From Candidatus Paraburkholderia kirkii (lineage in GTDB: Bacteria; Pseudomonadota; Gammaproteobacteria; Burkholderiales; Burkholderiaceae), in the NCBI GenBank assembly GCA_001189345.1, contig LFKV01000001.1, forward strand, positions 124,001 to 188,000: a stretch of DNA of 64,000 nucleotides. Reading direction: 5' to 3'. The position numbers were made by a program, and so were the translations under genes. Below the pieces are notes generated by a model that saw only the letters and a list, made by a program, of their open reading frames with translations, did not search any database and was not told where the DNA came from. Shown piece by piece: positions 41,524-52,885 of this stretch. Position 1 is the stretch's first letter, and each line of letters begins with the position of its first letter.

Positions 41524-42285
41524 TCACCTGTCCGCGGTTTTCTGGCGCGTGAGTTCCTCGAGCGCGAGCCGGGCCGGCGCCGGCAGCGCCACGCCTTTTC
41601 GCGTCACGACGCCGTACGGCTCCGTCCGCGAGCGCACCGCGATGGCAAGCCGCTTCGCGAGTCCGTGTCCGGCGAGGAACGTCGCCATGTCGAGCGGCAT
41701 CATCGCGACGAGCGTCGGGTCGCTTTGCAGCAGCAGGACGGTCGTGATGGTCGAGGCCGTCTCGACTGGATGCAGGGGCAGCGGCAGCCGCTTCCTTGAA
41801 CTCCCGCTCGTAGAGGCTGCGGATGGCATGATGCTGGGATAGACGATCCATCGGCTCGACGCGAGTTCGGCCAGCTCCATGCGCGGCGCATCGACGAGCA
41901 CGCCCGACACCGCGCCCGTGATCGCGCCGATCGCGAGTCGCCCGCCCGTGCCTTGCAGTATTCCCGCCATCTCCTCGCGCAAGTGCGCGACGTCCATGTG
42001 AATCAGCCGCGCATAGCGGATCACGCAGCGCCCCAACTCGTTGGGCTGGATGCCCTGCGCGGAGCGCGTGAAGAGCGTCACGCCCAGGGTGGCTTCGATC
42101 TCGCGCAGCGCCTTGGTCGCGCCGGGTTGCGTGAGCGCCATCTCGTCGGCGGCGCGATGCAGCGAGCCGTGATCGTCGAGCGGGATGAGCAGACGCAGTT
42201 GCTTGAGCCGCAGGCGCGCGGCGATCGAATCGGCATTCGGCAGCATGAGCAGGCAGGCGCGTGGAGCAGAAATCAGGGAGAACAC
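41524..42285 (-). pseudogene. LysR-type regulator (GbpR/GalR-like) with internal deletion
   Basis: The open frame codes 253 residues, but LysR regulators have ~300. The N-terminal winged helix is good (ARLRLKQLRLLIPLDDHGSL, ALTQPGATKALREIE). The effector domain starts (LAIGAITGAVSGVLVDAP) and then jumps to LASSRWIVYPSIMP, missing roughly 60-70 residues. The next stretch (PSAASTSGSSRKRL) is out of frame relative to SLYEREFKEA seen in an alternative frame. Frame is then regained at PLPLHPVETASTITTV. Although no stop interrupts it, the ligand-binding domain is destroyed. It diverges from the FAH-SDR-MFS cluster it probably controlled. Confidence 0.7.
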
Positions 42286-42391
42286 GAAGATAACCCAAAG
42301 TTATCGCCCCCGGCGCAGCTTTCATTATTCAAGCGCGAACGCGTTGTCTACATTGTGGGCTTTCGTCCAACCATCGAGGAAACACCGACTT

Positions 42392-43236
42392 ATGAAGCTT
42401 CTGCGATACGGCGCGCTCGGCCGCGAAAAACCCGGCCTGCTCACTCCACCGGCACGATTCGCGACCTCTCCGGCGTCGTCGGCGATATCGCGGGCGATGC
42501 GCTCCTGCCCGAATCGCTCGCGCGTCTCGCGAAGCTCGATCCGTCGACGCTGCCGGCCGTGCCCGCGGGCGAGCGCATCGGGCCCTGTGTCGGGCGCATC
42601 GGCAAGTTCGTCTGCATCGGCCTGAACTATGCCGATCACGCGGCGGGATCGAACCTGCCGGTGCCAGGCGAGCCGGTCGTGTTCAACAAGTGGCTGTCGG
42701 CGGTGGTCGGCCCGAACGACGACGTGCGCGTTCCGCGCGGCTCGAAAAAGACCGACTGGGAAGTCGAGCTGGGCGTGGTGATCGGCAAGGGCGGCGCGTA
42801 TATCGACGAAGCCGATGCGATGAGCCACGTCGCAGGCTATTGCGTGATCAACGACGTGTCCGAGCGCGAATACCAGATCGAGCGCGGCGGCACCTGGGAC
42901 AAGGGCAAGGGCTGCGATACCTTCGGCCCGATCGGCCCGTGGCTCGTCACCGCCGACGAAGTGCCCGATCCGCACAGGCTGCCGCTCTGGCTCGAGGTGG
43001 ACGGCAAGCGCTATCAGAACGGCAACACGAGCACGATGATCTTCAAGGCCGGCGAAATCGTCTCGTACCTGAGCCGCTTCATGAGCCTGCAACCCGGCGA
43101 CGTCATCTCGACGGGCACGCCGCCGGGCGTCGGCATGGGGCAGAAGCCGGAGCCGGTCTATCTGCGCGCGGGGCAGGTGATACGCCTCGGCATCGAAGGG
43201 CTGGGCGAACAACGGCAACGCACGGTCGACGCATGA
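42392..43236 (+). pseudogene. Fumarylacetoacetate-hydrolase-family enzyme, one-base frameshift near the start
   Basis: It starts MKLLRYGALGREKPGLL from ATG 42392. A missing G near 42441 shifts frame. The rest of the protein (STGTIRDLSGVVGDIAGDAL, CIGLNYADHAAGSN, WEVELGVVIGKGG, GTPPGVGMGQKPEP) is perfect in the next frame to 43236. The family (ureidoglycolate lyase-like, 2,4-diketo-3-deoxy-sugar-acid hydrolases) cleaves C-C bonds with Mg2+ bound by Glu/Asp residues. The gene overlaps the following SDR by four bases (ATGA). Apart from this single base it looks whole, so it may be a recent inactivation or an error. Confidence 0.75.
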
Positions 43237-43982
43237 ACCGATACGACTTCACGAATCGCGCTGCCGTCGTGACCGGCGGGGCGCAGGGCATCGGCCATGC
43301 GGTGGCGGAGCGTCTGCTCGATGGCGGCGCGCGCGTCGCGCTGTGGGATCGCGACGAGGCGGCGCTGGCGTCCGCGCGTGCGTCGCTTGCCAAAGCCGGC
43401 GACGTGGATACCGTGCTCGTCGATCTGACCGATCGCGATGCCGTCGCGCAAGCCACCTCCGTCACGCTTGCGCGCCTCGAGAAAATCGACGTGCCGTGCA
43501 CAGCGCGGGCATCGCGGGCGCGAACGCGACGGTCGCCGACTACGCGCCGGACGAATGGGCGCGCGTGATCGACGTCGATCTGAACGCGGCCTTCCACGTG
43601 AACCAGGCGGTCGTCCGGACGATGATCGCGCGGCTACGGACGCATCGTCAATATCGCGTCGATCGCGGGCAAGGAAGGCAATCCGAACGCGTCGGCGTAC
43701 AGCGCGGTGAAGGCGGGCGTGATCGCGCTGACCAAGAGCCTCGGCAAGAAAACCGCGGGGCTCGACATCGCGGTGAACGCCGTGACGCCCGCCGCCGCGC
43801 GCACGAAGATCTTCGAGCAGATGAAGCAGGAGCACATCGACTACATGCTGTCGAAGATTCCGCGCGGGCGCTTCGTCGAAGTGCGGGAGATCGCGGCGAT
43901 GGTCGCGTGGCTCGTGTCGTCGGAGAACTCGTTTACGACCGGCGCGGTGTTCGATCTTTCGGGAGGACGCGCGACCTACTGA
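43233..43982 (+). pseudogene. Short-chain dehydrogenase/reductase, two frameshifts
   Basis: This is an NAD(P)-dependent SDR: Rossmann TGGAQGIGHAVAERLL, then LARLEKIDV. A deletion near 43493 shifts frame to VHSAGIAGANATVADYAPDE and DLNAAFHVNQAVVRTMIARL. A second indel near 43634 restores the first frame with the catalytic SAYSAVKAGVIALTKSL (YxxxK). It ends FDLSGGRATY. It is paired with the FAH gene and an MFS gene, typical of L-fucose/sugar-acid-type oxidative pathways in Burkholderia. Pathway assignment is inference. Confidence 0.75.
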
Positions 43983-44079
43983 CCATCGCCGGCCGGGCAA
44001 AGCAATAACAACTCAAGCCATACATGGAGCCGAGGCAGCCGCCGATCCGCCTGCCTTGACCGACCAGGAGACAAACGAC

Positions 44080-45178
44080 GTGAATGCCGATTCTCTCGCC
44101 GCCCGCGCGACGCGACGCACGACGACGCCCGGATCTACCGCAAGGTGTTCTGGCGCTTCGTGCCGCTCTTCGTCGCGTGCTTCGTGTTTTCGTACCTCGA
44201 CCGCATCAACATCAGCTTCGCGAAGCTGCAGATGCAGAGCGAACTCGGCTTCTCCGACGCGATGTACGGCTTCGGCGCAAGCGTGTTCTTCGTCGGCTAT
44301 TTCCTGTTCGAGGTGCCGAGCAACGTGTTCCTGCATCGCGTCGGCGCGAAGCGCTGGATCGCGCGCATCATGATTACGTGGGGCATCGCGTCGGCGTGCA
44401 TGATGTTCGTGCGCACCGAGACGTGGTTCTACGTGCTGCGCTTCCTGATCGGCGCGCTCGAGGCGGGCTTCGTGCCGAGCGCGCTGTACTTCTTCACCAA
44501 GTAGTTTCCCTCGTCGCGGCGCGGGCGCATTAATTCGTTCTTCATGGCGTCGATCGCCCTGTGCGGCATCGTCGGCAGCCCGCTGTCGGGCGCGATCATG
44601 AAATTCTGCGACGGTCTCCACGGCATGCCCGGCTGGCAATGGCTCCTTCTGCTCGAAGGCATTCCGTCGGTGGTGCTCGGGTTCGTCGTGCTCGCCTTCG
44701 TCGATGACGAGATCGATCACGCGAAATGGCTCGACGCGGGCGAGAAGCGCGCGCTGAAGGAGCAGCTCGCGCACGATCCCAAAGTGGGCGAGGTGCATTC
44801 GCTGAAGGCCGCGTTCAGCGAACCCGTCACCCTCGTGATGGCGCTCATCTATCTCTTTCTCGCGATGGGCATCTACGGCCTCATCTTCTGGATGCCGTAA
44901 CTCGTGAAGACCGCGGGCACGAGCGATCCGTTCATGATCGGCCTGATCTCGATGCTGCCTTACGCCGTCGCGAGCCTCGGCATAATCCTGATCGGCAGGA
45001 ACTCGGACCGCACCGGCGAGCGCCGCTGGCACCTGGGCGCGTGCGCGCTCGCGGGCGCGGCAGGGTAAGTGCTGTGCGGCCTGTTTCCGAACCACACGGT
45101 GATGCTCGTGATCGGCCTCACGGTTGCGGCGACCGGCATCATCACCTCGCCGCTGTCCGCATTGCGGCAGTGGCTGCC
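44080..45178 (+). pseudogene. MFS sugar-acid/anion:cation symporter (ACS family), multiple lesions and 3' end lost to an IS
   Basis: From GTG 44080 the frame is lost near 44120. The good frame then gives VPLFVACFVFSYLDRINISF and GYFLFEVPSNVFLHRVGAKR, an ACS-family pattern. It stops at TAG 44502-44504 (FFTK, then FPSSRRGR), TAA 44898-44900 (IFWMP, then LVKTAGTSD) and TAA 45066-45068. The coding similarity ends at LSALRQWLPV around 45178. There a DUF6431/DDE-type mobile element begins. The final helices are absent from the window. It was the transporter of the dead FAH-SDR cluster. Confidence 0.8.
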
Positions 45179-45196
45179 TGTGGTGTCACGGCTGTT

Positions 45197-45598
45197 ATGG
45201 GTGCAGCGGATCGCAGCGCCGACGGCGCGCTCAATCCGGTGCCTGTGCCGCGTTTCCGTTGCCCGTCATGCACGCGGACCTGTTCACGTCTGCCGCTGTG
45301 CATCTGTCCGCATCGATGGTATGGCTGGTCGTTGCAGCAGAACGTGCTGCAATTGCTGATCGCGGGCGCCTTGCTACGCCGTACGGCAAACGTCTTCGCG
45401 TTGGCGTATCACACCGTGCGGCGCTGGTGGCGATCGTTGGTGGCGGCCCACGGGACGTTCACCTTCCACCTGTGTAGCCGTTTTGCTGAGCTCGGCCGCA
45501 GTGCCGCTCGCCACGACTTCTGGCTGGCCTGCCTGCATCGCATGCCGCTATGCGAAGCGATGGCGTGGCTGGATCACGACGGCATAGCTGTCCCATGA
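45197..45598 (+). pseudogene. DUF6431-type IS accessory protein, N-terminally truncated
   Basis: The frame encodes PVPVPRFRCPSCTRTCSRLP, with a zinc-ribbon-like CxxC followed by CICPHRWYGWSLQQNVLQLL. It also has AYHTVRRWWRSLVAAH and CEAMAWLDHDGIAVP at the C-terminus. Such proteins accompany a DDE transposase in some Burkholderia elements. The usual N-terminal Cys-rich start is missing, replaced by the MFS junction. The function of DUF6431 is unknown. Confidence 0.55.
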
Positions 45599-45728
45599 TC
45601 GACTGGTTCCTGATCGCCATGCGACGGCGCTGACCGAACTGCAGCGGGGACTCCACACAGTCTGCTCACTGCCGCGCGCCGACGATCAGCGCTTTGATGG
45701 TGGTTCCTTCACTTCGACAGGGACCTCC

Positions 45729-46216
45729 ATGAACGATATCGATCCGAAGGCGCTGTTCCGCCTGTCGGTGCTCGGCCCGCTGGTCAGCCGCGAGCGCTTG
45801 AGTCGCGGCGAACTGCAGCAGATCGTGCGGCAGCTCGCGCAGCAGGAATACGCCATTTCCGGTTCACGCCGGCGCCACATCAGCGAGAAGACCCTGCAGA
45901 CGTGGTATTACGCGTGGCGCCGCAATGGACTGGCTGGCCTGTCCGATGCGCCCCGTACCGATACTGGCCGCTCGAAGCTGCCCGAGCCGGTGCAGGTCGC
46001 GGTGCTCGCGGCCAAACGTGAGAACCCGCGTCGCTCAATCCGCCAGATCCGCCTGCTGCTGGAAGCCGCCGGCCTGGTGCCGCGTAACACGCTCTCGCGC
46101 TGCACCGTACATCGCCTGCTCAAGGCTCACGGCATCTCACGCATTGCCGGACCGGATGTCGTGCCCGAGAAGAAGCGCAGCTTCGCGGCCGAACACGCCG
46201 GCTCGATCTGGTTGGA
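45729..46216 (+). pseudogene. Helix-turn-helix/DDE transposase, 5' part only
   Basis: It starts MNDIDPKALFRLSVLGPLVS with a strong setting (ATG 45729). It has the helix-turn-helix SEKTLQTWYYAWRRNGLAGL, then RRSIRQIRLLLEAAGLV and FAAEHAGSIW. There, just before the catalytic DDE core, the similarity ends and the frame runs into antisense recombinase sequence (stop at 46253). It resembles IS481/Mu-type transposases, but the family is not certain. Confidence 0.65.
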
Positions 46217-47613
46217 AATAAACCGCTTGCCCCAGCCGGAGGCGCGCCCCTGACGATTAAGCTGCTCTGTCGTTTCACTCTCGGTGTACTCGTTGAGAAG
46301 CCGGTCCATTTCGGCGATGACTGCGCGAGGGGTTTGCCGTAATATCCACGCTGGCTTGGACAGCGGCACATGTAGCGTATGCGTGGCGCCGCCATTAAAG
46401 CGGACCTGAACGCAAATGTCTGCACCCTTGAGCAAAGTCACATCAGCAATGAGCAGCCGCGCCATGCGCTTTCGCTCGCAATCAGGTGTGCGCGGATCGT
46501 TCCAGAGACGAGGGAAGTCTCTCGCGAGCGTCATGATGCTTGCGCGCTGTTTATCGTTAAGTCCTGCGCGATCAGCTTCGCGCTGCTTTTCGTAGTGATC
46601 CTGAGCTTCGGTGAGAGCACGTAGCGCCTGATTCCATTCCGATTCAAGCGAATCCGCGACCAGCCGATTCGCGGGATCCACCTGCATATAGCGGCGCCAC
46701 GCCAGATCGGCCTCGTAGCGTGCTCGTTCAAACTCCTGGCGGTGCAGTCGGTCGCGCTCGTCAGAGCGGTTCTCAAGTTCTTCCTGTACTGCAAGCGCGA
46801 CCCCAAGTGTGACTGGCGTGACAGTTTCCACGAGCAACCTGCCGACGGCCTCGTCAAGCTCTCCACCGCGAACATGCTGGCACACCGGCCGCCCAAGTTT
46901 GATGCTGTGGCGCTGGCACATGTAGTCCGGTATCCTGCGTGTACCTTGGACGTGATAGCGCACTGTCATCCGCTCACCGCATTGGCACATATCGCGAGGC
47001 CTTGCAACAGCGCCGGCCCCTCACGCGGCGCTCCCTTTTCCCGATCCATGCCCAGTGCGTGGGCATTCTCCCGCAACACCTGAACATTCTGTTCGAACTC
47101 TTCCTAGCTTACATAGGCCTCGTGGGCGTCGGGGATCAGCGATACCCATTCCTCAGAGGGCAGCCGGGCGCAGACCTTCTGCCCGTCGGGATGATTGCGA
47201 TAGCGCGTGCGCCCGAAGCAGTACGCACCTGCGTACCGCGGTGATGCAGAACCCACAGTACGCGTGAGTGCTCGAGCTCGCTCCACAGCACATCATCTTT
47301 GCGTCCTCCGTGGTGGACCCGATGCGGGAACAGAAGGCCCTGCTTACGGAAGGCCTTGACAGTTGCTGTGGCCGAACCGGTGCGCCGAAACGTGCGGAAG
47401 AGATGCCGGATGCTGTGCGTCGGAATCCAGACGCACGCGCGATTCCGTGTCGTAGACAAAGCCGATGGGCAACCGCATCTCCAGCTCTCCTCGACGTGCC
47501 TTATTGAGGATGCCGCCGCGCAGTCGTGCCCGCATGACGTGCAACTCGGCCTTGCTCATCGTGCCCTTCAGGCCGAGCAGCAATCGATCATTCGACCGAG
47601 TTTCATAATGCAT
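46217..47613 (-). pseudogene. Large serine recombinase remnant 1 (catalytic N-terminus missing)
   Basis: Large serine recombinases carry an N-terminal resolvase domain, a recombinase domain, a zinc ribbon and a coiled coil. Here pieces in several frames give LKGTMSKAELHVMRARLRGG, ATVKAFRKQGLLFPHRVHHG and VCARLPSEEWVSLIPDAHEA. A TAG at plus-strand 47104-47106 follows, where relatives have Trp. The zinc ribbon (CQCGERM, CQRHSIK) and coiled coil to LHVPLSKPAWILRQTP close it. The resolvase domain is absent at the right end (~47613). The left end is fused to the truncated DDE transposase. Multiple frameshifts; dead. Confidence 0.75.
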
Positions 47614-47621
47614 CTCTCCCG

Positions 47622-49724
47622 TTAGAATCCTGGTAGTCTCAACGTCTTCTCGTCTTGCAGCGCCTCGAAGTTCCGTGGCCTTCTCTCAATCACACTTCGC
47701 ACGCCTATCTGCACGGCGTCAGAATCCAGCGACGCCACCGGTATCTGCCACGGGGCACACGGCATGAGCTGTGAGGCGGGCAAGATCCCTTCATCAATGA
47801 GACGGTGAACGGAGCCAACGCAGATCTGCAGGCGCCGTGCAGTTTCCTCGACGCTAATCAATTCGCCGTCGTTAGATGCTGGATCGAAGGCTGCTATTCC
47901 CAGTCTCTCGCGCAGCTCCCGTACCCTAACGGTCGTCCACGTCTTGCCGTCGGAGGGTTTACAGCGCATCCGGTTCATTGTCACGGCCAAGTCGCGATCC
48001 GGTCATTTACCACCGAGTTTGCGCATGACCTCCACCGACCCGTATTGCGTCTGTGCTTCGGTATCGGGATAGCGGCCGCCGCGTATCCGCGCGATACGCA
48101 CCTCGGTATGTCGCCCTCCGGTTCAATGGATTGCAAGCACAGCTTCATTGGAAGAGTCGTCCAGATCGATCACCACTTCCTGGATAAGAACCCGTACTAT
48201 TCGTTGCTTGGTTCTCGGGGTGGCGCCTGATGCGTTCCACGCAGTCGGCAAGTCGTGTGCGAGCGACATCAGTCGCCCCCCCGGTCAACTTCCGGATTGG
48301 CAAGAACCTTCGTATCAAGAGATTCGATGCGAATCTGGAGTTCAGCAACACGCTCAAGTGCAGCGTTCCATCGCGCTTCCAGTTCACGTGCGACCAGTCG
48401 CTTGCCAGGATCAACTGCCTCGTAGCGGCGCTCTGCCAGCGAGGCTTCATAGCGCGCTTCTTCCGCTTCGCGCGCCAATGCTTTTCGCACCTCATCATCC
48501 TTGTGGGACCGCGTTTCACTCGCTCTTATTGCGGCGTCTACTGCATATGTCGAAACCACTTCCAGTAGTTGAGTTGCTATGGCCTTGTCGACACGTACGC
48601 CGCCGATGCCGATGCAAAGTCCGGCGCCAACGTGACTGTCGTCGCCCCGGCACTGGTAGCGGTGCGCTTGCCCCGATCTCATCCCATAGAAGACCCGCAT
48701 CATCCGGCCGCATCGGCCACATCTTACAAGGCCGCCCAACAACGCGCGGCCACCTCGCGCAGATTTGCGAGACATTCGCTTTTGCATATGCGCATTCTCG
48801 GCAATCATCCGCTGATTTTCCTCGAATTCATTCCAGGTGATATAGCCTGGATGGTGATCTTTCAGTAAGACGTTCCACGACTGCATGGGCTTACTGCGAG
48901 CACTACCTTTTCTCGCTCTCCCATCAACAACATGAGTCTCAGAACTCTTCCTGCCAAATACATAAGCTCCAGCGTAGACCGGATGCTGCAATAGCTTGAT
49001 TACGTTGTGATAGGCAGGTGACTGCCACGCAATCCGGTTGCCAACCGCGCTCTGCCTCAGAACGGGCAATTGGAGCTTCTCCAGCTTGGCCCACAGGAAC
49101 ACCTGACGGGCGCTTCCTAGCTCTCGAAACCGACGGAACACGAGGTGGATTGTTTCCGTGACGCGTTCATCCGGGTCCAGTTCAATTTTCCCCAACTCAT
49201 TCCAGCAGTATCCTGGCGGCAATGAGAATCGAAGTTCCCCTCGTGCAGCTTTCGCATCGCGTGCAGCAATTCCACGCTCACGTAACAGACTCAGCTCATA
49301 CTCCGACATTGATCCCTTCAGGTCCAGTAAAAGGCGATCGTTCGTGAGCCGCGGATCGTGTACGCCATCGGGATCAATAATTAGCGTACCAGTCAAGGCG
49401 CACAGGTCGACGAGATGATGCCGGTCACGGCCGTTGCGCGCAAGTCGCGATGCCTCGATACAGAATACCGCACCAACCGTACCGCCGCATATTGCAGCCA
49501 CGAGTTTCTGAAATCCGGGCCGCTCCGTAAGCCCAGACCCTGAACGACCCAGGTCATCGTCTATGACGGTAACGTTGGCGAAAACCGGTCTTGCGCGCGG
49601 ACTCGGCAAGATCGTACTGACGTCGCTTGCTTTCCGTGTGGTTATGCACCTGACCAGGTGACGATTGACGAACGTATACGACGGCGTCGCGACCCAGATG
49701 CGCGGAACTGATTTTAGAATTCAT
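47622..49724 (-). pseudogene. Large serine recombinase 2, full-length but broken
   Basis: Starting at ATG 49724: MNSKISSAHLGRDAVVYVRQ, with the catalytic Ser in VRQSSPGQ. A frameshift near 49590 follows. The main frame then carries VIDDDLGRSGSGLTERPGF, SRLARNGRDRHHLVDLCALT, the recombinase domain and the zinc ribbon CGRCGRMMR. A lost G in a G-tract (48273-48279) ends it at 48269. Beyond this, coding resumes in another frame with TGA codons at plus-strand 48123-48125 and 48003-48005, both replacing Trp. It ends with an excisionase-like helix-turn-helix (SVEETARRLQICVGSVHRL) and TLRLPGF. Four lesions in an otherwise complete gene. Confidence 0.8.
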
Positions 49725-49902
49725 CGCCGGCCTCCCGCGCCTGATCCACGTTCTCCACGGAGGTGCCTAGCGCTTCCAGAAGAAGGTCTGCTACGGCCTG
49801 TATCAGTTCTTCGCGCGTTGGCGCCGGGAGGAGAAGCACCGGCTCTTCCCGGTCTAGTAATAGAGTCAGTTGCTTCCTTGGGGTCATCGACGATGGTCTC
49901 AT
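49714..49902 (-). CDS. Small ORF overlapping the serine recombinase start
   Basis: A 62-residue protein, MRPSSMTPRKQLTLLLDREE and so on, with an amphipathic helical stretch (TREELIQAVADLLLEALG). It overlaps the first codons of recombinase 2 (start at 49724). It seems to be the middle gene of a DUF5372-like / small ORF / recombinase trio. Role unknown. Possible regulator or accessory of the recombinase. Confidence 0.6.
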   Translation of the reverse strand: MRPSSMTPRKQLTLLLDREEPVLLLPAPTREELIQAVADLLLEALGTSVENVDQAREAGDEF

Positions 49903-50251
49903 CTGAATTACTTTCCCGTTTTCGAATCAAGGAAGACAATGATCCCCCATCGGGCGACAGCGTCGTCTCGCACGCGAGGACGTCTCGCAGTTCCATCAAT
50001 GCGTTCAGGGCAACTTCTGGAGAACCCAACGACATCGTGTCGCACCGCGCCTTGTCAAACATCCGTCCTGGCAGTTCCCGCGATAGCCCGTTGCGGACTT
50101 CTACATGAATCACTTCTGCGGCGCCGCGTCCCTTACGACGAACCACCTGAAGTTGCTGCCCGTGCAATGGATGCCATGGATACTCCATCGTGACAAACTT
50201 CAATCGGTATGCTGAATGTTGCTTGGTCCCATGGGCCTGATGACGCTTGCC
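49721..50251 (-). pseudogene. DUF5372-like protein, 5' end cut by IS21
   Basis: The frame reads YRLKFVTMEYPWHPLHGQQL, the HPLHG hallmark of DUF5372-like proteins encoded beside recombinases. It continues to MRELRDVLACETTLSPDG-type sequence. (The actual text near 49975 is ALMELRDVLACETTLSPD.) The frame then overlaps the 62-residue ORF in another phase, so its true stop has probably been lost. Upstream it is interrupted by the IS21 left end at ~50252. Function unknown. Confidence 0.5.
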
Positions 50252-50430
50252 GCGCGTCAAACAAGGTGAGAGCAGCGCGTCAATCAGGATGAGAGTACTG
50301 GCGTTGTGGCAGCGGCTCCGGGCTACGCCCTCCACCGCTGCCGCAACGCCGCGCCGAAGAGTCCGTCCCGCTGCCGGGGTGCCTTGTCGGTGGTCGCGGT
50401 AAATCGGGTATGAACAGCTCTTCCATGTAG

Positions 50431-51570
<1,140 letters not shown>

Positions 51571-51575
51571 ATGGT

Positions 51576-52421
51576 CTCGACATCAACGCCACCCGCCTGT
51601 CGCTGCTGCTCAACGATTTGCGGCTGCCCGCCATCAAGCAGATCTGGTCCAGCTTTGCTGAGCGCTCCGACACGGAAGGATGGCCGGCAGCGCGCCTGCC
51701 GATGGCGCTGGCCGAACACGAGATCGCCGAGCGCGATCGACGCCGAATCGAACGTCACCTCAGGGACGCAAAGCTGCTGCCGGGCAAGACACTGGAGAAC
51801 TTCAATTTCGACGCGGTGCCAATGGTGTCGCGCGCGCACGTCTCGGCGCTTTGCGCGGGCGACGGCTGGTTGCGTAACGGCACCAACCTGATTCTTCTAG
51901 GGCCTAGCGGAGGGGGCAAATCGTACCTGTCGTCGGCGATCGGACTGAGCCTGCTGGAGAAGGGCTGGAAGGTCTTCTTCGCTCGCACTACCGACCTCGT
52001 GCAACGGTTGCAGGTCGCGCGCCGCGAGCTCGCGCTGGAGTCCGCCGTCAACCGGCTGGATCGCTTCGACCTGGTCATCCTGGACGATTTCGCATATGTC
52101 AGCAAGGATCAGGCAGAGACGTCGGTGCTGTTCGAGCTCATCAGCGCCAGGTATGAGCGCCGTTCCCTTTGCATAACGGCCAACCAGCCGTTTGGCGAAT
52201 GGGACAAGGTTTTCCCCGACCGGGCCATGACGGTGGCCGCCGTCGACCGGCTGGTCCACCACTCGACCATCTTTGAGCTGAACGTCGAAAGCTACCGTCG
52301 CCGTACTGCCCTGCAGCCCAAGCAGCAGGGACCGGGACGCCCGGCCAGTAGAGCGACACCAAAGAACGTTGGTGTGCCACCGACACAGGAGCATCAGCAC
52401 GGCATCGACCTCACCGAATGA
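51576..52421 (+). CDS. istB: IstB AAA+ ATPase of IS21 (start disrupted)
   Basis: The helper ATPase for IstA. It has LILLGPSGGGKSYLSSAIGL (Walker A), LVILDDFAYV (Walker B) and SLCITANQPFGEWDKVF. The expected N-terminus (DINATRLSLLLNDLRLPAIK) is in frame from 51576, but the preceding ATG GTC TC is one base out of frame. No normal start therefore remains. TTG 51618 is the first alternative. The rest (~268 residues) is uninterrupted to 52421. Confidence 0.75.
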   Translation, partial: LDINATRLSLLLNDLRLPAIKQIWSSFAERSDTEGWPAARLPMALAEHEIAERDRRRIERHLRDAKLLPGKTLENFNFDAVPMVSRAHVSALCAGDGWLRNGTNLILLGPSGGGKSYLSSAIGLSLLEKGWKVFFARTTDLVQRLQVARRELALESAVNRLDRFDLVILDDFAYVSKDQAETSVLFELISARYERRSLCITANQPFGEWDKVFPDRAMTVAAVDRLVHHSTIFELNVESYRRRTALQPKQQGPGRPASRATPKNVGVPPTQEHQHGIDLTE

Positions 52422-52437
52422 TCCGCTGTTCTCGTCC

Positions 52438-52644
52438 TGATTGACGCGCGGCTCGCAGGCAAAGCTAGCCGCGTCAATCAACCGCAGCATCACCTTCCCG
52501 CCACCACATTCTCATCTTGATTGTCGCGCAACACCCACTCGCCCGCGTCAATCAACTCCGCGCGTCAATCAATAAACGCTTGCCAGCGTCAATCAACATC
52601 GGCATCAGCATTTCTGCCGCGACATTCTCAACTTGATTGTCGCG
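52438..52644. repeat. Cluster of seven IS21 terminal-repeat units
   Basis: The core CGCGTCAATCA or its complement (with a TTGATTGTCGCG variant) occurs at 52438, 52470, 52517, 52544, 52561, 52585 and 52633 in mixed orientation. Two longer units of ~60 bases each end ACATTCTCA-(T/A)-CTTGATTGTCGCGC. This is more than the two or three repeats expected at one IS21 end. Confidence 0.75.
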
Positions 52645-52649
52645 CCACA

Positions 52650-52885
52650 GTGGGCAGCGAGACACCTATCCGAACATTGCCAGGCGGGCTCGTGAGCAGA
52701 AGGTGGACATCTTTTTCTGGGACGAATCGGGCTTCCGTGCTGACTCGGTGCATGGCAGGACGTGGGCGCCGCGCGGTGAAACGCCGGTGGTCGAGCGGCC
52801 CGGCGAACGTCACAGCATGGGCGCCGCGTCCGCCGTTAATTCGAAGGGAGCTTTCTGGTTTGCGACGTATGAAGGGGCACTAAGA
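52650..52885 (+). pseudogene. IS630-type transposase internal fragment
   Basis: An open piece from ~52650 reads DIFFWDESGFRADSVHGRTW, GETPVVERPGERHSMGAASA and KGAFWFATYEGAL, the middle of an IS630 DDE domain with the first catalytic Asp. Both ends are missing: the left end abuts IS21 repeats, the right end an IS5 end (gagacggtttcata). Different from the complete IS630 copies at 26-33 kb. Confidence 0.75.

Larger units (their letters stand above)
45179..46216 (+). mobile_element. Truncated two-gene insertion element (DUF6431 protein + DDE transposase)
   Basis: It holds the 3' part of a DUF6431-type ORF and the 5' part of a helix-turn-helix/DDE transposase, in the usual order. Its left end cuts the MFS gene, and its right end is cut by a serine-recombinase remnant at ~46216. 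No terminal repeats could be recognised because both ends appear lost. Confidence 0.65.

Noticed and set aside
52438-52644. Regularly repeated motif resembling a CRISPR array
   Set aside because: Repeats are short, in both orientations and unevenly spaced, and match the ends of the adjacent IS21; no cas genes nearby.
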